64,000 bases of DNA, from contig NW_026515539.1 of NCBI RefSeq assembly GCF_014898815.1, positions 2,542,001 through 2,606,000 on the forward strand. Reading direction: 5' to 3'. The stretch comes from Panonychus citri (taxonomy: Eukaryota; Arthropoda; Arachnida; Trombidiformes; Tetranychidae). The notes beneath the pieces are model-generated. The model was not told where the DNA came from. It did not search any database and saw only the letters and a list, made by a program, of their open reading frames with translations. Shown in pieces: positions 22,643 through 31,619 of the stretch (within the stretch, counting starts at the first letter, position 1; each line of letters opens with the position of its first letter). A program made the position numbers and the translations under genes.

Positions 22643-22722
22643 ATGGCGACACTTTCGTCAGCTCACAAGTCGAGCAAAGAAAATCTCAACGGCGCAGCTC
22701 AGACTTTCCATCGAAAGAGATG
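22643..22722 (+). other. Orphan exon-like segment
   Basis: An 80-nt, relatively GC-rich block starts ATGGCGACACTTTCG directly after a TTAACTTTAG acceptor and ends GAGATG|GTAAGC. It encodes 26 residues (MATLSSAHKSSKENLNGAAQ onward). It looks like a real exon but no downstream partner in frame is seen before the LINE-like block. It may be the first coding exon of a gene whose rest is interrupted. Confidence 0.35.
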
Positions 22723-22972
22723 GTAAGCCGAAAATGAGCTTGTTCTTTTTTTCCAATTTCCAGTTGATCGGCTTCACCTTATCTTCGGCTCAATTTTGTT
22801 TACCAAAAAATTTCTCTTGTGCTTTGATTAATTAAATAAATTGTGATTAATTGAATAAATTGTGATCAGTTAAATAAATTGTGATTAGTATTACATCCAG
22901 CTAAACAATTGACCAACAGTGTAATAAATAAAAAGAAAAAAAAAAAAAAAAAGAAATTTGAGAACAAAAAAC

Positions 22973-24308
22973 ATGGCACCAAGAAAGAAGGTAAGCAACG
23001 TGCTCTATAGACAGGCAAATGTATTTTAATAGAAAAATGGAATTACTTAAGAAAATGAATTTATAACAAATGTATTTCTAAAGAACTGTATTTTACATTT
23101 ACATTCACAATTGTAGCAAAATGTTTTCCTTCATGTAACTCTAAGGAAGAGTGACATCGAAAGATATAAAGAAGCGATTAACCGCATGCAAAAGGCACTA
23201 GGTGATGAAAATTCAAAGGTTGGATAAAAAGACAATTAAGGCGAACTTGGAAACATGGGATCAATCGTTATTGATAGAAGATGTTGCGCTACTTAAACAA
23301 GCATTGGTAGCACCGAAGGACAATGATGGTAATACTATCGAAGAAAGTAAACTGAGCCTATTCAAAGACATGATACAATGGATGGAAACCCATCTGAAGA
23401 AAAAGGTGTAAATGCTAGCGCCGAATCTGCGGTTGCACAAGATGAATCACCAAGTATCATCAGGATCATCTGACGATGAAGAACTAAAGAAAATACAACC
23501 AATAAAGAAAAGATTAAGCGTTCGAACAACATTATGCCGAACCGACAAAATAAAATCGACGTCCCAAAAATTGGTGGCCATGGAATGATGTACGAGATTC
23601 TTCCGAATTGTAGTGGAAGGTCCTGAACAACATCGAACGGTAACAGCCCTCACGGAAACGATGTCGCGAATCGAAAAGACATTCAAGTTCAAAGCTATAT
23701 GCTGGAGAAACTTCTCTTTAATAATTGTCTATTCAGAACAAGATAGAAACGAATTACACAAACTTCTATCAGCTGAAAAAGTAGTGTTCAGAGTACCGGA
23801 ATGGCAGAGACCAAATATTAAGTTGCTTTTCATAAAGCCACCAGTTAACGAATCATGGATAGTCTATGTTAATAGAATCATGAGACTGAATGGTTTTAAA
23901 GATGAAAAACAATATAAACTCAAGAGTTACTTTGACATGGGACGCGGAGAAAAATTTGGAATAGTACTAGAAGTAAGCCCAGCAATTCGGTCAACTATCG
24001 AACAAACCATGAAAGGCAGAATTTCACTGGGATACTCATTTGCAATTGTGCGAGACTCCTTTGAAGTGATCAATTGCAGATCTTGCAACAAATTTGGTCA
24101 CACGAAAAACAAATGCGTAAACCAGATAAGATGCACAAGATGCGCTGAAAGACACCTTAGAATGAATTGCAAATCGGAAGAGACTAAATGTGCCTCATGT
24201 GAGAGACCTGATCACACTGCGTACTCACAATCATGCCCTTTATATCGCAGTGAATTACAAATGGCTATCTCAATTATTGATTATCAATATGATTACCTAA
24301 TGATGTAA
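22973..24308 (+). CDS. Gag-like zinc-knuckle protein with an apparent intron
   Basis: Exon 1 (22973-22990, ATGGCACCAAGAAAGAAG) joins exon 2 (from 23117) in frame across a 126-nt GTAAGC...TTGTAG intron, giving MAPRKKQNVFLHVTLRKSD. The frame then needs three single-base restorations (near 23216, 23408 and 23455-23460) to reach the gag core. The protein ends with knuckles CRSCNKFGHTKNKC (CX2CX4HX4C), CTRCAERHLRMNC and CASCERPDHTAYSQSC, the same spacing series as the gag at 16.1-16.9 kb. It would bind RNA or single-stranded DNA. An intron is unusual for a retrotransposon ORF. Confidence 0.65.
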
Positions 24309-24461
24309 AGGCTAACTCCAAATCCGAGGTTGCCGAACTTCGCGCAGTAAAGTAACCATAACGACGAAACCACCATTTTGTCTTCCTTTGACATAGTAAT
24401 GAAAATTAACATATACTTGATAACTTTTGTAAACAAAGAGAATAAGTTTGAAAACAAAAAT

Positions 24462-24523
24462 AAAACTGATAATTTGTATTTAAGTTAAAAACAAAACTGA
24501 TAACTTGTATTTAAGTTAAAAAC
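24462..24523 (+). repeat. 31-bp tandem direct repeat just upstream of an ORF
   Basis: Two 31-nt units, 24462-24492 and 24493-24523, differ at one position and end 3 nt before the ATG at 24527. The shared core includes TTGTATTTAAGTTAAAAAC. Confidence 0.9.
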
Positions 24524-24526
24524 AAA

Positions 24527-25219
24527 ATGGATTTGTCAGCAGATGAATTAATAAACAAATTGAAAAGTGAAAACTTATTAAATGAACAATTTATTGATTG
24601 GTGTGAAAATAGTGAAAAACTCAGAGAATTTCTATCGGATATATTGAAAATTGGAAAAGAAGAGTTTAAACAAAAATGGAAACCAAGCCCGATGATAGTC
24701 ACTGGTGCCAATGTAGTGGTCTCCTTTCTGACTCAACAAGATATTGATTCCGAGGCGAAAAACGTTCAACAGAAACTACTGGAATTAATCGAATTACCTG
24801 AAGACACCACAGAGCAAGATCCACTAGTAGACGGTGGTTTTATCGACGAGGAGATTATTGTTTATCACAGTGTATCTAAAAGATGGACCCCACCGGAATT
24901 TGTACGAACACGAATCGAGAAAACAATGAAAGGAAAGAGGAAAACGGCACATATAATGGCCAGACCAATGGGGATAAATGAAGTTGAAGATCTGTTCACA
25001 GAACTTGACGACCAGGTTAATGTGGCAATCATGGGATGGTTCACTCTATCATGTAAAACAGAACCAGCAAGAGGAATTAGAAGATATAATGGAAAACTGA
25101 AAGATATTGTGCACTTCATGGAGATAAAAGAAAATTACGATGAGATGGTAGTAACAATATTCGTTAAAAGTCAAGAAGATTATGATAAGGTCAAAAAGGT
25201 CACCCATGGTGATAAGTGA
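24527..25219 (+). CDS. Uncharacterised 230-aa protein within the LINE-like block
   Basis: Intact ORF starting MDLSADELINKLKSENLL, acidic and helical in its first half, with ENLLNEQFIDWCENSEKL near the start and EFVRTRIEKTMKGKRKTAH in the middle. The gag just upstream also has an IEQTMKG segment, a weak hint of relatedness. After the stop, another frame continues with HKC and His residues (about 25228-25305) that could be a zinc motif cut off by a frame break. No family recognised. Position suggests the ORF1 of a second element inserted here, or an accessory ORF. Confidence 0.5.
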   Translation: MDLSADELINKLKSENLLNEQFIDWCENSEKLREFLSDILKIGKEEFKQKWKPSPMIVTGANVVVSFLTQQDIDSEAKNVQQKLLELIELPEDTTEQDPLVDGGFIDEEIIVYHSVSKRWTPPEFVRTRIEKTMKGKRKTAHIMARPMGINEVEDLFTELDDQVNVAIMGWFTLSCKTEPARGIRRYNGKLKDIVHFMEIKENYDEMVVTIFVKSQEDYDKVKKVTHGDK

Positions 25220-25319
25220 GAAGAAAACGATCCACTTATTAGGCAGAGCAAAACATGGTTTTTGTCATAAATGTGCAACACACTACCAAGGGTGGCACCA
25301 GAAACATTAGGCAAAAGCA

Positions 25320-26750
25320 GTTAGGCCGTAGCCCCATCGACAACTGAAAGATAATCATTATTATCATGATAAATAATAAGAGAACCAGGGTGTAACAGGT
25401 CAACAGCTCCTCTAATGAGGATAAATTTCACCATTGTTAATTTCAAAATAAAGATCATCTTTTACTCTTAAATTTATGACAGTGTGCCAACAATCTTTTA
25501 TCACCGGGTTCAGGAATTCGAAAACGATCTCTAACCTACGGTCATTATTTTGAATAGAGGATAAACACTCGTGAAACCATGACGGTAATAAGTTCTATCC
25601 TCGCCGCCAAAAGAGATAGTGAATTTCTCCTCCATAGCAACCATAACATCATCATTCTCAATCAAACTTGGGTCGAGATGAAAAGCCAAAATAGTAGGTA
25701 AATGAGTTATTTTCAAATTAGCTAAGGCACGAAAAGAACTACCACAAATGGAACCATTGACTCTTTTAGAGCAAGAAAGATTTATATCAGCTATCCAAGT
25801 CTTATGATGAAAAATTGCTTCACTGAGACGAAATGGTTGATCCTTTTCACAGTAATTATGTCGCAAATGGAAAACGGGAAAACTATGCACGAAACCAGAA
25901 GTAGGAACCCGACAATGACGACACTCAAACAGTCCACTTATTGTCACCATCAACAAATCGTGATACATCTTATGATCTTGAACGATCTTTTACAAAGATC
26001 AAAATAAGCCACGTATTCAGTACCCCAGAGTCGAATAACGTGGGGACACAAACTCAGAAAATGGCGTAAAACTCAGGTTTGGTGGTCGTCTAAATCCAGA
26101 TCATTGGTAGGCTTATCCTTAGGTGGAGTTCGAACTTTCTTATTGGGCCATAATTTCTTTTCAAGACCACGAGGAATATTTCTGATGGTGAAACTCTCAA
26201 CAAATGATGCCTTGCGAACGTGTCGGTGATACTCAAAGAAACAACAGGTCCAAAGGTACCGAGACTCACCACTGGAAACAATAGTATCACGATTGAGAGG
26301 ATTAACGAGCCGACCACGATTGATCTCGTTGGTTACCATGAGAAAACAACGAAACAGCACCCGAATAAAAGGTAATGAATGAAAAAGTGGTATTAACGCG
26401 GCATTGAGGAAACAATGTCCCCTCCAATTAGGCAAAGGTACCAACTTATTTGGCTAAAGAAAGATAGAAAAACAAAATACAAAATTAAGTGTAAATTGCT
26501 GACTCCAAACCGAGGTCGCAAGACAAACCCACCATAATGAGAGAGGGATAACAATCAATCATTACCCTCAACAATTGATAACAGGCCATTTGGTAAGCTT
26601 TGGAAAAAGAAGCATCAACACCATGACCAAAAACTGTCCCACCGTCAAGAGTAAACTCGATACGACAGATAAAAAGATCGACATTTGCACGAGAATGAAG
26701 ACAATAAAGATGACGCAAATTTTCCAACGAAAGACCAGGTATGGTTAAAA
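25320..26750 (-). pseudogene. dsRNA-binding domain plus ubiquitin-specific-protease-like gene, frame-broken
   Basis: Read on the minus strand. 26727-26485 encodes a dsRBD-like segment (FTLDGGTVFGHG followed by SFSKAYQMACYQLLRVM). A TTTCTATCTTTCTTTAG acceptor then opens 26456-26073 with a Cys box NWRGHCFLNAALIPLF, where C would be the nucleophile. 25968-25531 gives the fingers/palm part: GLFECRHC, later LSCSKRVNGSICG and ITHLPTILAFHLD. Past 25531, DCWHTVINLRVKDDLYFEI and SLIIYHDNND occupy the places of the His box and C-terminal strand. The layout is that of USP/UCH (C19) peptidases; the finger and LP..L region also resembles PAN2. At least three frame changes occur, so it is either decayed or affected by indels. 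There is no ATG for the dsRBD frame. A dsRBD-USP fusion is not something I know. Confidence 0.6.
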
Positions 26751-26869
26751 TTCACGTTGAAGGAAATGACGTGAACCTTTGTAAAAACTACTGTTGAGCA
26801 ACAACAACAATACCAACGCGAGTCTGCAAAGGTATTGACACCTTGATGAAGAAATCGGAATAGACTCCA

Positions 26870-27585
26870 TTGAATGGACCGCCAAAAACTATCTGGTTAA
26901 ACAAAGAAAGAAAAAAAAAAAAAAAAAGAAATATGAAAACAATTAAAGTAAAAATGGAAGTTCAGATTAGACATATAAATAGTGCCAATAACAAAAAATC
27001 AACCAAGAAAGCAATAGTTAACACGATAAATGGTTATCGCAGAATTACATCTATCAGTGAACCAAATGTTAAAACGCTTTCTAAATACATAAACAACTAC
27101 AACATCTTTGGAAAAAATCGACAAGCTCTCGTCGTATCAGCTGACCTCACAGCGAAACAAATATACAACCGAAGTGACTCTGTGTGTACGGTGATAATAC
27201 AAGAAATGGATACAATTGTGACAGCGGTTTATATTACTCCAACCAGACACACAAAGAACGAAGAAAAAAATGTTCAAAGTTACGCGATAACCAGGGAACT
27301 GAGCGAAAAATTTAAGGGAAAAAACCAAATATACATGGGAGATTGGAACACGGTGTCAAGTATGTGGCAGAAAAATAACAAAGGAAACCACAATAGTCGA
27401 AACCGAAGAATAGTAATGGAAAAATGGTTGAAAGATTACCAACTCTCCCCAGTGAAAAATGACTTCAGAACAACTTTTAAAAATCAGAAAATGTATTGGA
27501 TATGATTTTATAACTCCACAAATTAAGTGAAAGAATGTAAACTGGTAGACGATGGCTACTCCGATCACTACAAAATAGTAACCAA
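26870..27585 (+). CDS. LINE AP endonuclease domain, frame-broken
   Basis: N-terminal part of ORF2. The endonuclease probably begins at the Met near 26934 after a poly(A)-rich start. It shows VQIRHINSANNKKSTKKA, VTAVYITPTR, YMGDWNTVSSMW and, after a frame change at about 27498, SDHY near 27563, the catalytic SDH box. One or two single-base breaks between 27490 and 27600 separate it from the RT frame. It nicks the target site for target-primed reverse transcription. Confidence 0.75.
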
Positions 27586-27656
27586 GATAAAACCTTAAGA
27601 AAAAACAAAGAAAAGAAGAAATCAGAGTAAAAAGATTTGGTACATGGAAACTGAAA

Positions 27657-29279
27657 TTGAAGAAAGATGAAGACGAAGACACAGGAAAAAACTCATCCAT
27701 GGTAATCAACTGTAAGAGAATAATCAACTTTCCTGATATCAATGGAAAATGGGTATATGTCAAGAAAAGAAAAAATAAAATTAAGAGATTAATACACATC
27801 AGAAGGAGATTAACCAGAAAGAGGGACAAAACCATGGAAGAGAACGAACAACTAAGAAGAATTAGAGAAGAGATAAAATCAAAACTGAAACAATTCTCTG
27901 TGTATAAAAAATTGAATAACAGCAAAGATTCGAAACAACTCTGGCAAGCGATCAATGAAAATCTAATAGTTAGACCAACAAGTATTAACTGGGATATAAA
28001 AGAAACAAGAGAAAGTAGAGAGAAATGGTTGGAAAACTTCACAACCAACAAACCGAAATACTTTGATACAACAGGAACAACCGGAGGTCAACTAGAAGAA
28101 AACGAAATCGAAAAAATCAAAAAGATGAAATTTAAAACCTCGAGTCTATCGGCTGACACTTTCTCCAACTATACGTGGAATAGATTCTTCACGATAAATA
28201 AAGAAACAATCATCACCCTAATTCAACGAATTTTTAACCGAGGCTACGTTCCGAATGTAGTGACAACATTGGGCTGTGGATTTGTGCTGAAAGCCGATGG
28301 AAAATCAGTAAGAATGGTACGGTCACCAAATTACCTCTACAAGATCATTGATAAAATACTAGCTGATCGTCTACTAGATATAGCGAATGATTACCTGATG
28401 GAAAACACTCAGTTTGGTTTCTGCACAGGGAAAAGAAGAGAAGATTATTACTATGAGCTTATAAAACATCCTGATTTCATCGACTACGTGGTAATAAAAA
28501 TCGATATCCGAAAAGCATTTGATTGTGTAGACCTAGCCCCTATCTGGGTTCGGTTAAGACATATGATTAAACCTTCGACGCTATCACTCCTGAAGTCAGC
28601 GTATTCGAATCGATGGCTGACCTATTACAAAGACAGAAAAAAATACTACATGAAAGACGAATCAGGAGCAGCTCAAGGCACATGCACCTCACCGATCCTA
28701 TTCATTTTCGCGTTGGACACAGTCATAAGGAGAATTAGAGAAGCAGGAATATTTATCATAGCGTATGCTGACGACCTGGTACTACTTTGTGAACCAGGAA
28801 AAGAAAAAGAAACTCTAGCAATTATCAACTACGAGATGAAAAGTATAAATCTGACTATAAATCAAGAGAAAACTGAAATATATACAGAAAAGGACAAGAG
28901 ATGGTTTGAAATAATCGGATTTGATATCACGAGAGGCCGAATAACACAATGTGCCACGAAAAAAAGAATTACTGAAACATATGAAGACAAAGTATATCCG
29001 AGATTGTCAAAGAACTGGCCTGACATCAATAGATTGAAACGAAAAATAAGAAAATTGCTAATCACATCGATACTAACACCAAAACTGTATAAACATATAC
29101 TGTGGGCAGTGAGCGACGATGATAAATTGCTAGAAATCATAAAAATGGTAGGTACATTAACGAATCGATTCCTTAACAGAAACCCCAGGACAAATAGATG
29201 GTTATACGTACTAGAAGGACACAGGCGGGATACTACAAGCAATAGAGTACGATTACCGATGGATTTGGCGAAAGCTTAG
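27657..29279 (+). CDS. LINE reverse transcriptase domain
   Basis: 540-residue frame. RT landmarks: VIKIDIRKAFDCVDLAPIW, SGAAQGTCTSPILFIFALD and AYADDLVLL with the YADD box at 28764-28775; the thumb follows (LTINQEKTEIYTEKD). The Met at 27657 is just the first in the open stretch; the real ORF2 starts upstream with the endonuclease. The motifs differ clearly from the RT at 12-13.9 kb, so the two elements belong to different families of the same broad LINE group. Confidence 0.9.
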   Translation: MKKDEDEDTGKNSSMVINCKRIINFPDINGKWVYVKKRKNKIKRLIHIRRRLTRKRDKTMEENEQLRRIREEIKSKLKQFSVYKKLNNSKDSKQLWQAINENLIVRPTSINWDIKETRESREKWLENFTTNKPKYFDTTGTTGGQLEENEIEKIKKMKFKTSSLSADTFSNYTWNRFFTINKETIITLIQRIFNRGYVPNVVTTLGCGFVLKADGKSVRMVRSPNYLYKIIDKILADRLLDIANDYLMENTQFGFCTGKRREDYYYELIKHPDFIDYVVIKIDIRKAFDCVDLAPIWVRLRHMIKPSTLSLLKSAYSNRWLTYYKDRKKYYMKDESGAAQGTCTSPILFIFALDTVIRRIREAGIFIIAYADDLVLLCEPGKEKETLAIINYEMKSINLTINQEKTEIYTEKDKRWFEIIGFDITRGRITQCATKKRITETYEDKVYPRLSKNWPDINRLKRKIRKLLITSILTPKLYKHILWAVSDDDKLLEIIKMVGTLTNRFLNRNPRTNRWLYVLEGHRRDTTSNRVRLPMDLAKA

Positions 29280-29289
29280 CACAAATGAA

Positions 29290-30058
29290 AAGGAATCAAA
29301 TGGATGGCAAATGAATTGGTACCAATGGAGAAAATACAATGGCGCCGAATGGACCTGAAAGAAGGAAGAATAAAATACAAAGTATTTGAGTCGGATGGTA
29401 AAGGAATTATAATAGAAAAAGACAAAGAACAAGTGAATACATACGATTAAGAACACCAGGAGCGTTAACCAGCTATGAATCAACACTGATAGGTCTAAGA
29501 TGGTTGATAGAGACATATGGACAAGAAAGGTACACAATAGAATTAGATGAAATATCCACAAAATACGTAAAAGGTGAATCAATGTTTGCAAGAGGGTTGA
29601 GACAAATACTTACAATACCCGGAGAATGGACTTATGTCGAGTATGAAAACGACCTAACGTGGAGGGAAATCGGATGCTTGGACGTACCTCGGAGACAACC
29701 AGAGAACAACCTATTAGCACAGGAGAGATGGATAAAGAAAAAAGCCAAAGAAAGATTAAACAAAATATATCACAAAGGAAAATCACAATTTGATGTCTTT
29801 CAGATAGATATTGGAGATAAATTAACAACCTCAAAGCTTAAATTACTGGAAAAAATCACAGGCTTCAAATATCGATTTGATTGTTGTGGGAAGAAAAAAC
29901 AAACAATTAACCATTATATCAATGAATGCGACTGGATGCATAGAAAGATACCTGGAATTAAAGAAACATTTGAGAAGAAATTGACAAATTGGGGGAGAAA
30001 AGAAATTAAAACCGCCAAAAAAATGTACCAAATAATGGAGGAAAAAAGCCAAATGTAA
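29290..30058 (+). CDS. LINE RNase H domain and C-terminal zinc region, frame-broken
   Basis: Follows the RT after a frame change at about 29280. The RNase H signature is split: KVFESDGKGIIIEKD (first Asp) in the frame before 29450, then YESTLIGLRWLIE (Glu) and YTIELDE (Asp) after another break. The C-terminus has DCCGKKKQTINHYINEC, the CC..H..C pattern often found at the end of LINE ORF2. The RNase H would remove the RNA strand during second-strand synthesis. Confidence 0.7.
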
Positions 30059-30143
30059 CAAAAACGGTCGAAAAATATATGACCGTCAGAGGGCAACACT
30101 CGAGGTTGCTCAGTCATGTACTTGACGACAGTAATAGTCTATC

Positions 30144-30149
30144 AATAAA
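30144..30149 (+). promoter_or_regulatory. Poly(A) signal at the 3' end of the LINE-like block
   Basis: AATAAA about 85 nt after the last LINE stop codon, followed by T-rich sequence. Confidence 0.5.
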
Positions 30150-30395
30150 ATCTTTTCTTCATTTTCTGGTTTAATTAAAAAAATGTGAAATGTGATTCAA
30201 TTTTAAAAGAAAACAAAATTAACTCCAACAATTTAAATCCTTTTCTTTCTCTTCTTCCCATCCCTATCTTTCTCTCTCTATCCCAATTTCTATGTTTGTT
30301 TGTTTTCCTTTTGTTTAAAGTAACACAAGAGAAGAAGAAAAAAAGTAAACTATTTATATACATAAAGAAAAAGAAACTTCAATGTTGCTATTGAA

Positions 30396-31577
30396 ATGAT
30401 AATCTCACCCATTGAATGTAATAATCAAACACAACAACATCATCACCATTGTCATTGGTACCTTGTTTATCATCTTATATTTTTCTGGTTAATCATCGCC
30501 CAAGCCTCAGGAACAATCAAGGAGAAAACCTGTGAATCACTTGATATCCGTGATATTTCAATTGAAACAATTGAAAATTGTACAGTAATTGAAGGTCACT
30601 TCAAATATCAACCATTTACAATGGAACCTCGAGACATTTTGAGAATATGAGTTTCCCTCTATTAACAGAGGTCACTGATTATGTTCTCATATTCCGTGTC
30701 TCAGGAATAACCACTCTTGCCAAATTATTTCCTAATCTAACTGTTATCCGAGGTCAACATTTGTTCCATAATTTTGCTCTCATCATCTATGATGTTACCG
30801 ATTTACAGGAAATTGGTCTGGTTAATTTAACAACCATCGTAAAGGGAGCTGTCCGGATTGAAAAGAATCGTAATCTATGTTTTGCGGAAACAGTTAATTG
30901 GGATCTCATTGCAAAATCTGGTAAAGGTTCTAATCATGTTAAGGTTTGTTTTTTCATTGTTTTTCTTTTTCAGCTCATTATCATCATCTTCATCTTTTCT
31001 CTTTCTTTTCTTTCTTCTTCTCTCTCTCTCTCTCATTCATTTATATTAGACTTTTTTTTCTTCTACTCTTTTCTCCTTTTTTGTCTTTTTTTCCAACATT
31101 TTTTATCTCTCAATTTTCACTCATCATTTTCCTGTTTGTGTTTCCGGCTCTTTCTATAAATTTTCTTGTTTACCAATTGATCTCAAACCATTAACTTTAA
31201 CCAATCGTCTCTCTCTCTCTCTCTCTCTCTCTTTTCTCTCTCTCTATCATCCATCTATTTATTTAATTTTCCATTTTATTCCAACACTTTCCTCTTCTTC
31301 TTGGTAATTTACTATTTTTTATTATTGTTCTTTCATTGAATTATTTTCTTCTTATACTCTTTTCCATAGGATAATAAACCCTACAACGAATGTCCCAAAT
31401 GCTCGAAAGTCGGTGTTGTACCAACCTGTCCGATCTTAAAAACTGGTGCTAAGGAGACTCACTACGGGTTATGCTGGAACTCAGAGAATTGCCAAAGAAG
31501 TAATTAATTTCCATTCCAATTATCAATGATCATGAATTAGCAGAAGAAAAGCCTTACAGGTTTCTTCATACGCTTAC

Positions 31578-31619
<42 letters not shown>

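Larger units (their letters stand above)
22930..30155 (+). mobile_element. LINE-like block: gag, extra ORF, EN-RT-RNase H, interrupted by an antisense gene
   Basis: Plus-strand order: gag (22973-24308), an ORF of unknown function (24527-25219), endonuclease (26870-27580), RT (27657-29279), RNase H and a C-terminal zinc region (to 30058). A minus-strand dsRBD/ubiquitin-protease gene occupies 25320-26750. A poly(A) signal AATAAA lies at 30144-30149. Several single-base frame breaks are present. It could be one composite element or two nested elements. The 3' end lies about 250 bp from the insulin receptor start codon. Confidence 0.7.

Noticed and set aside
25531..25968. PAN2 assignment for the protease-like fragment
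   Set aside because: The finger and LP..L region resembles PAN2, but the Cys-box cysteine is present (PAN2 lacks it) and no DEDD exonuclease follows, so only a general USP/UCH call is kept.
27356..28051. 231-codon minus-strand ORF rich in Phe, Leu and Ser
   Set aside because: Exactly antisense to the A-rich endonuclease/RT coding sequence. The hydrophobic composition is what the complement of Lys-rich codons gives, and there are no motifs.
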